A stretch of 32,182 nucleotides of DNA from Acidimicrobiia bacterium (GTDB lineage: Bacteria > Actinomycetota > Acidimicrobiia > IMCC26256 > Chersky-534): NCBI GenBank assembly GCA_017882925.1, contig JADGOM010000117.1, forward strand, positions 1-32,182, read 5' to 3'. Positions 29,099-32,182 of this stretch are shown here, piece by piece (position 1 is the first letter of the stretch; the number at the start of each line of letters is the position of its first letter). The notes beneath the pieces are model-generated. The model worked only from the letters and a program-made list of their open reading frames with translations, searched no databases and was not told where the DNA came from. A program made the translations under genes and the position numbers.

Positions 29099-29577
29099 TC
29101 CGTTTGATGCTGGTGGGAGTACGGGTCGAGGTTCCTACGAACCAACCGATCGTGCTGCTGCGTGAGGACGACGGCCAGCGGTACTTGCCGATCTTCATCG
29201 GCCCGCCGGAGGCGACCGCGATCGTCTACGCGCTGCAGGGCATGGAGACGCCCCGGCCGATGACGCACGACCTCTTCACGAGCGTGCTCGACGAGATGTC
29301 GGTGCAGCTCCAGCAGGTGATCATCACCGAGCTGCACGAGGGCACCTTCTACGCCGAGATCGAGTTCAAGCGCGACGGCACCACGCACCGGATCTCCTCG
29401 CGGCCGTCGGACGCGATCGCGCTCGCGGTGCGGGCCACCGAGCCGGTGCCGATCTTCGCCGAGGAGTCGGTGCTCGACGAGGCCGGCGTCCCCTTCGACG
29501 CGGAGGAGGACGAGGAGCAGATCGAGGAGTTCCGCGAGTTCCTCGACCAGGTGAGCCCGGACGACTTCGCGACCTAG
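29095..29577 (+). CDS. Bifunctional nuclease (BFN/DUF151) family protein
   Basis: A 160-aa member of the bifunctional nuclease family, homologous to Rv1829. LMLVGVRVEVPTNQPIVLLRE, YLPIFIGPPEATAIVYAL, MTHDLFTSVLDEM and SSRPSDAIALAVRATEPVPIFAEE are characteristic. The C-terminus is a strongly acidic helix (EEDEEQIEEFREFL). In plants BFN proteins cut RNA and DNA; the bacterial role is not well defined. The GTG at 29095 follows GGAGG and overlaps the hpt stop by 4 bp. Confidence 0.92.
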   Translation: MIRLMLVGVRVEVPTNQPIVLLREDDGQRYLPIFIGPPEATAIVYALQGMETPRPMTHDLFTSVLDEMSVQLQQVIITELHEGTFYAEIEFKRDGTTHRISSRPSDAIALAVRATEPVPIFAEESVLDEAGVPFDAEEDEEQIEEFREFLDQVSPDDFAT

Positions 29578-29631
29578 ACCTCCGGCGCTGCACGGTCCGC
29601 CTGGGAATCCGATCGGTCGGGACGAGACGGC

Positions 29632-30714
29632 ATGAGACGCCCGGCGCTGCCGCGGACATCGCGCGACGCCCGGGTCCGGGAGGGCCGCGGCCGCGTGCGC
29701 CTCGGCCTGCTCGTGCTCGCGGTGGTGGTCGTGCTGGGCACGCTGTGGTTCTGGCTGGCCGAGCACTTCAGCTTCCTCGACGCCGCGTTCCAGGTGACGA
29801 TGACCGTCACCACCGTGGGCTTCGGCGAGGTCCACCCGTTCGACGCGACGGCCAAGGTCGTGGCGATCGTGCTCATGATCGTCGGGGTCGGCGCCGCGCT
29901 CTACACGCTCGGCGGGGTGTTCGAAGAGCTGTTCGAGAGTCAGATCGACCGTTTCGGGAGGCGCCGGATGCAGCGCAGGATCGACGACATGCACGGGCAC
30001 GTCGTGCTGTGCGGCTGGGGCCGGGTCGGGCGCATGATCGCCGATCTGCTCGACGAGCACCTCGAGCTCGTAGTGGTGGAGTCGTCCGAAGCCACCGCCG
30101 ACACCGCGCTCGCCACCGGCATCCCGGTCGTGGTCGGGGACGCGACCGAGGACGCGGTGCTCGGGCAGGCCGGGATCGAGCGGGCCGCGGTGCTCGTCGT
30201 GAGCCTCGAGTCCGACAGCGACGCGATCTCCACCGTGCTCTCGGCCCGGGTGCTCAACCCCGCGCTGCGGATCGTGGCCCGGGCCAACTCGGGCTCGAGC
30301 GAGCCCAAGCTCGTGCGGGCGGGGGTCGACCACGTGGTCAACCCGCTGCACATGGGCGCGCAGCGGCTCGCGTCGTTCGCGCAGCAGCCCGCGGTGGCCG
30401 ACTTCCTCGACGTCGTGGCCCACGACGGCGCGCTCGAGCACCGCTTCGAGGAGTACCTGATCCCGCCCACGTCGGCGTTCGCGGGCCGCTCTCTCGGGGA
30501 GACCTCGATCGAGGCGACCGGCGTCCTGGTGCTCGCGATCCGCGAGGGCAACGGGCGCTTCGTGAGCAACCCCGGGCCGGACGCGCGCCTCGAGCCCGGG
30601 GCGAAGCTCATCGTGATGGGCGCGCCCGACCAGATCGGTCGGCTCGACGCGCTGAAGGGCGGCGAGCCGGGCGCGGCCCGGGCCGCGGCCGCCCGCGACA
30701 CGACCCCGGGGTAG
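29632..30714 (+). CDS. Two-TM potassium channel with RCK (TrkA-N/TrkA-C) domains
   Basis: A 360-aa MthK-like channel. A basic N-terminus leads to TM1 (LGLLVLAVVVVLGTLWFWL), a pore helix and the selectivity filter TTVGFGE (about 60-66), then TM2 (VVAIVLMIVGVGAALYTLGGV). An RCK-N Rossmann domain follows (GHVVLCGWGRVGRMIADLL, about 122-140; VVGDATEDAVL) and an RCK-C domain (about 275-345). It should conduct K+ under control of ligand or nucleotide. It is 54 bp downstream of the BFN gene. The ATG at 29632 precedes a basic stretch; no strong ribosome-binding site is seen. Confidence 0.9.
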   Translation: MRRPALPRTSRDARVREGRGRVRLGLLVLAVVVVLGTLWFWLAEHFSFLDAAFQVTMTVTTVGFGEVHPFDATAKVVAIVLMIVGVGAALYTLGGVFEELFESQIDRFGRRRMQRRIDDMHGHVVLCGWGRVGRMIADLLDEHLELVVVESSEATADTALATGIPVVVGDATEDAVLGQAGIERAAVLVVSLESDSDAISTVLSARVLNPALRIVARANSGSSEPKLVRAGVDHVVNPLHMGAQRLASFAQQPAVADFLDVVAHDGALEHRFEEYLIPPTSAFAGRSLGETSIEATGVLVLAIREGNGRFVSNPGPDARLEPGAKLIVMGAPDQIGRLDALKGGEPGAARAAAARDTTPG

Positions 30715-30757
30715 CGCGTCTTCGCAGGTCAGGTGGCACGAAAACGTCTTGTTGACG

Positions 30758-30786
30758 TTGACGCCGAAGACCCTCAGGGTTACCCT
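30758..30786 (+). promoter_or_regulatory. Promoter of the second MerR gene with palindrome over the -10
   Basis: TTGACG (30758-30763), a 17-nt spacer and TACCCT (30781-30786) form a good sigma-70-like promoter. A second TTGACG lies directly before it (30752-30757). The -10 is inside an 11-bp palindrome AGGGTTACCCT (30776-30786), a possible repressor site. Downstream, CCACAC (30787-30792) and GTGTGG (30809-30814) can form a hairpin in the 5' UTR. Confidence 0.65.
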
Positions 30787-30850
30787 CCACACGACCGTAA
30801 CTACCTGGGTGTGGTTCCGTGAGGGGACCCCGGGAGCGGAAGGGCCGGCA

Positions 30851-31360
30851 ATGGACGAGCAGGCGGGGGACGCGGAGGCCGAGGTCGGCTTCCGCGGGCC
30901 CCAGGTGTGCAAGATCGTCGGGATCACGTACCGGCAGCTCGACTACTGGGCGCGTACCGATCTGATCCGCCCGTCGCTCGCCGACGCCCAGGGGAGTGGC
31001 AGCCAGCGGCGCTACTCGTACCGCGACCTGGTCGCGTTGAAGGTCATCAAGTCGCTGCTCGACGCGGGCGTGTCGCTGCAGACGGCGCGCAAGGCCGTCG
31101 ACTACCTGCGCCAGCACCTCGGTGACGACCTCGCCACCGCGACCCTCGTGATCCAGGGATCGCAGTCGGTGCTCGCCCGCACCGACGCCGAGTTCGTCGA
31201 CATCGTGCGCCAGGGCCAGGGCGTGCTCAGCCTGGTGCCGCTGAAGCCCGCGATGGAGGCGCTCGACGCCACCATCCACGACCTCGCGCCGGCGGCGGCA
31301 CCGGCGACCGTCGTCCCGATCGCCGGCCCGAAGGCGGCCGGGGGAGTCGTGGGAGTCTGA
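30851..31360 (+). CDS. MerR family regulator (Rv1830-like)
   Basis: A 169-aa regulator with a MerR-type winged helix: FRGPQVCKIVGITYRQLDYWARTDLI and the wing SGSQRRYSYRDLVALKVIKSLLDAGVSLQTAR (RRYSYRDL is diagnostic). The C-terminal part (LVIQGSQSVLARTDAEFVDIVRQGQGV) resembles the mycobacterial Rv1830 group that follows the BFN gene. The ATG at 30851 is chosen over 30749 because the earlier start lies upstream of the promoter; a GGAAGGG stretch precedes it. The next gene's probable start overlaps its stop. Confidence 0.9.
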   Translation: MDEQAGDAEAEVGFRGPQVCKIVGITYRQLDYWARTDLIRPSLADAQGSGSQRRYSYRDLVALKVIKSLLDAGVSLQTARKAVDYLRQHLGDDLATATLVIQGSQSVLARTDAEFVDIVRQGQGVLSLVPLKPAMEALDATIHDLAPAAAPATVVPIAGPKAAGGVVGV

Positions 31361-31821
31361 CCGCGCACGCGGGCCCCGAGGAGCTGCCGCTCCCACACGA
31401 GTCGGTCCGCTTCGCGCACAACTCGGAGCGCCAGTTCGCCAAGCTGCTCGACTTCTACGCGATCGAGTGGGAGTACGAGCCGCGCACCTTCACGCTCGAG
31501 GCCGACAAGGACGGCAACCCGATCCAGGCCTTCTCGCCCGACTTCTACCTCGCGGCGTACGACCTCTACATCGAGGTCACCACGCTCAACCAGAAGCTGG
31601 TCACGAAGAAGAACCGCAAGGCCCGCCGGCTGGTCGAGCTCCATCCCGAGATCCGGATCAAGGTCCTCTACCAGCGCGACTACCTGCACCTGCTCGTGAA
31701 GTACGGGCTGGAGGCGCCGTCGCAGCTGTCGGAGCAGTGGGGGCCGGGCGGATCGCTCCGCCTCGACGTCGCGCCCCCTCGCCGCGCCCCGGAGGGCGAC
31801 GGTCAGGCCGAGACCGCCTGA
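31357..31821 (+). CDS. PD-(D/E)XK-like protein with probable CTG start
   Basis: A 154-aa ORF absent from the supplied track because its frame has no ATG, GTG or TTG between about 31222 and the last third of the ORF. It reads through conserved-looking protein: HNSERQFAKLLDFYAIEWEYEP, then AFSPDFYLAAYDLYIEVTTLNQ, then KKNRKARRLVELHPEIRIKVLYQRDYLHLLVKYGL. D62-x10-E73-V-T75 followed by basic KKNRK recalls the PD-(D/E)XK nuclease core (as in TnsA or Vsr-like folds), with Thr in place of the usual Lys. The CTG at 31357 overlaps the MerR stop as CTGA, the same 4-bp geometry seen as ATGA/GTGA elsewhere. Codon third positions are strongly G/C, unlike a shadow. Function unknown. Confidence 0.72.
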   Translation: MTAHAGPEELPLPHESVRFAHNSERQFAKLLDFYAIEWEYEPRTFTLEADKDGNPIQAFSPDFYLAAYDLYIEVTTLNQKLVTKKNRKARRLVELHPEIRIKVLYQRDYLHLLVKYGLEAPSQLSEQWGPGGSLRLDVAPPRRAPEGDGQAETA

Positions 31822-31864
31822 CGGGCGATCGACGCGGCCCACCAGATCAGGGGACACCGCGTGG

Positions 31865-32182
31865 ATGTCGCGTCGGCCTGCGGTAACAGGCTTGGATCGC
31901 GGTCGCGGTCGCAGTCGTGCTCGTCGACATCGGTGCCGTCGCGGGCGGTAGCTCCAGCACGAAGGAGAAGGCGACGCGCGCAACAACGACAAGCGCGGCG
32001 GCCGGCCCCACGACTGCGGCAACGGCACCCACGAAAGCGGTTGCCCCTCAGACCACCGCGGCTGGCCCGGCCTTCACCCCAAACCGGATCCGGTTCGGCG
32101 ACAACCGCGAGTTTCAAGGTGCCGAACTCGTGGGCCTTCGCCGGGTTGTACGACTGCTCGGAGTTCGGCAGTGAGCGGGGTC
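31865..32182 (+). pseudogene. Frame-disrupted membrane-anchored protein, partial
   Basis: Three reading frames join into one plausible protein. From ATG 31865 comes MSRRPAVT; in the next frame a hydrophobic anchor AWIAVAVAVVLVDIGAVAGG and a Thr/Ala/Pro-rich linker (GPTTAATAPTKAVAPQTTA); in the third frame ATTASFKVPNSWAFAGLYDC running off the window edge. The joins need one extra base near 31885-31892 and one near 32070-32085. A typical actinobacterial surface protein layout results. It may be a decayed gene or sequencing indels in C/A runs. The ORF-track entry 31917-32174 is the middle frame only. Confidence 0.45.

Noticed and set aside
1-32182. CRISPR arrays, tRNA/rRNA genes, insertion sequences, prophage or integrase genes
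   Set aside because: No spaced direct repeats, CCA-type tRNA arms, transposase motifs or phage modules were seen; the composition is uniform apart from short intergenic stretches.
31861-32182. Frame-1 ORF from GTG 31861 running off the window
   Set aside because: Although open throughout, its first 70 codons are Arg/Ser-rich like a shadow frame, whereas the anchor and linker in the other frame look real.

Overview
The window is a dense, very GC-rich chromosomal segment (only short gaps, no tRNA, rRNA, CRISPR, IS or phage genes seen). Many starts overlap the previous stop by 4 bp (ATGA/GTGA). The right third has the order pgsA-like / gcvH / FHA (GarA-like) / MerR (FtsR-like) / bifunctional nuclease / second MerR. 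This matches what I recall of Mycobacterium tuberculosis Rv1822-Rv1830, so the host is an actinobacterium. The abundance of acyl-CoA enzymes, an F420-type luciferase-like oxidoreductase and the absence of obvious mycolate genes would fit a free-living lineage such as Acidimicrobiia, but that is inference.

Layout. (i) 1-4.55 kb, minus strand: acyl-CoA dehydrogenase, F420-type LLM oxidoreductase, a crotonase-fold protein, a membrane-anchored propeller-like protein and the start of an SDR: a fatty-acid/sterol/aromatic-acid style catabolic set. Divergent from it are a leaderless (no signal peptide) type-I periplasmic-binding-fold protein and an SDR, overlapping by 4 bp. (ii) 6.6-10.3 kb: aquaporin Z, a small Tat-exported cysteine-motif membrane protein, a thiolase-like/DUF35 pair resembling Ltp2-type aldolase complexes, and a secreted cupredoxin. 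(iii) 10.35-14.9 kb: a metal-transport block with an NRAMP-family transporter coupled to a PRC-barrel/MgtE-N/CBS protein and preceded by a structured leader with a 19-codon upstream ORF; tatA; and a CPA2-type antiporter. (iv) 15.1-22.3 kb: a TetR-controlled acyl-CoA region. A 72-aa small protein, a PaaK-like ligase and a degenerate adenylation-domain partner run one way; TetR, a FadD-like protein with degenerate catalytic motifs, a gamma-glutamyltransferase-family protein and an SDR lacking the catalytic Tyr/Lys run the other. (v) 22.3-31.8 kb, plus strand: a housekeeping cluster of Dabb protein, CDP-alcohol phosphatidyltransferase, mannose-1-phosphate guanylyltransferase fused to a degenerate phosphomannomutase, gcvH plus lipM (lipoylation), FHA protein, FtsR-like MerR, hypoxanthine phosphoribosyltransferase, bifunctional nuclease, RCK potassium channel, a second MerR, and a PD-(D/E)XK-like ORF absent from the ORF track because it has no ATG/GTG/TTG start. 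The right edge holds the 5' part of a frame-disrupted membrane-anchored protein.

The most interesting candidates are the upstream-ORF/RBS-hairpin leader in front of the MgtE-domain/NRAMP operon (acid-proline motif DDPP, as in Mg2+-sensing leader peptides), the CTG-start nuclease-fold ORF, the ligase with its degenerate twin behind a TetR operator, the Tat-exported CxxC/CxC protein, and a recurrent leaderless-promoter layout (TANNNT ending 6-8 nt before the start codon). All functional names are from reading motifs; no database search was possible.
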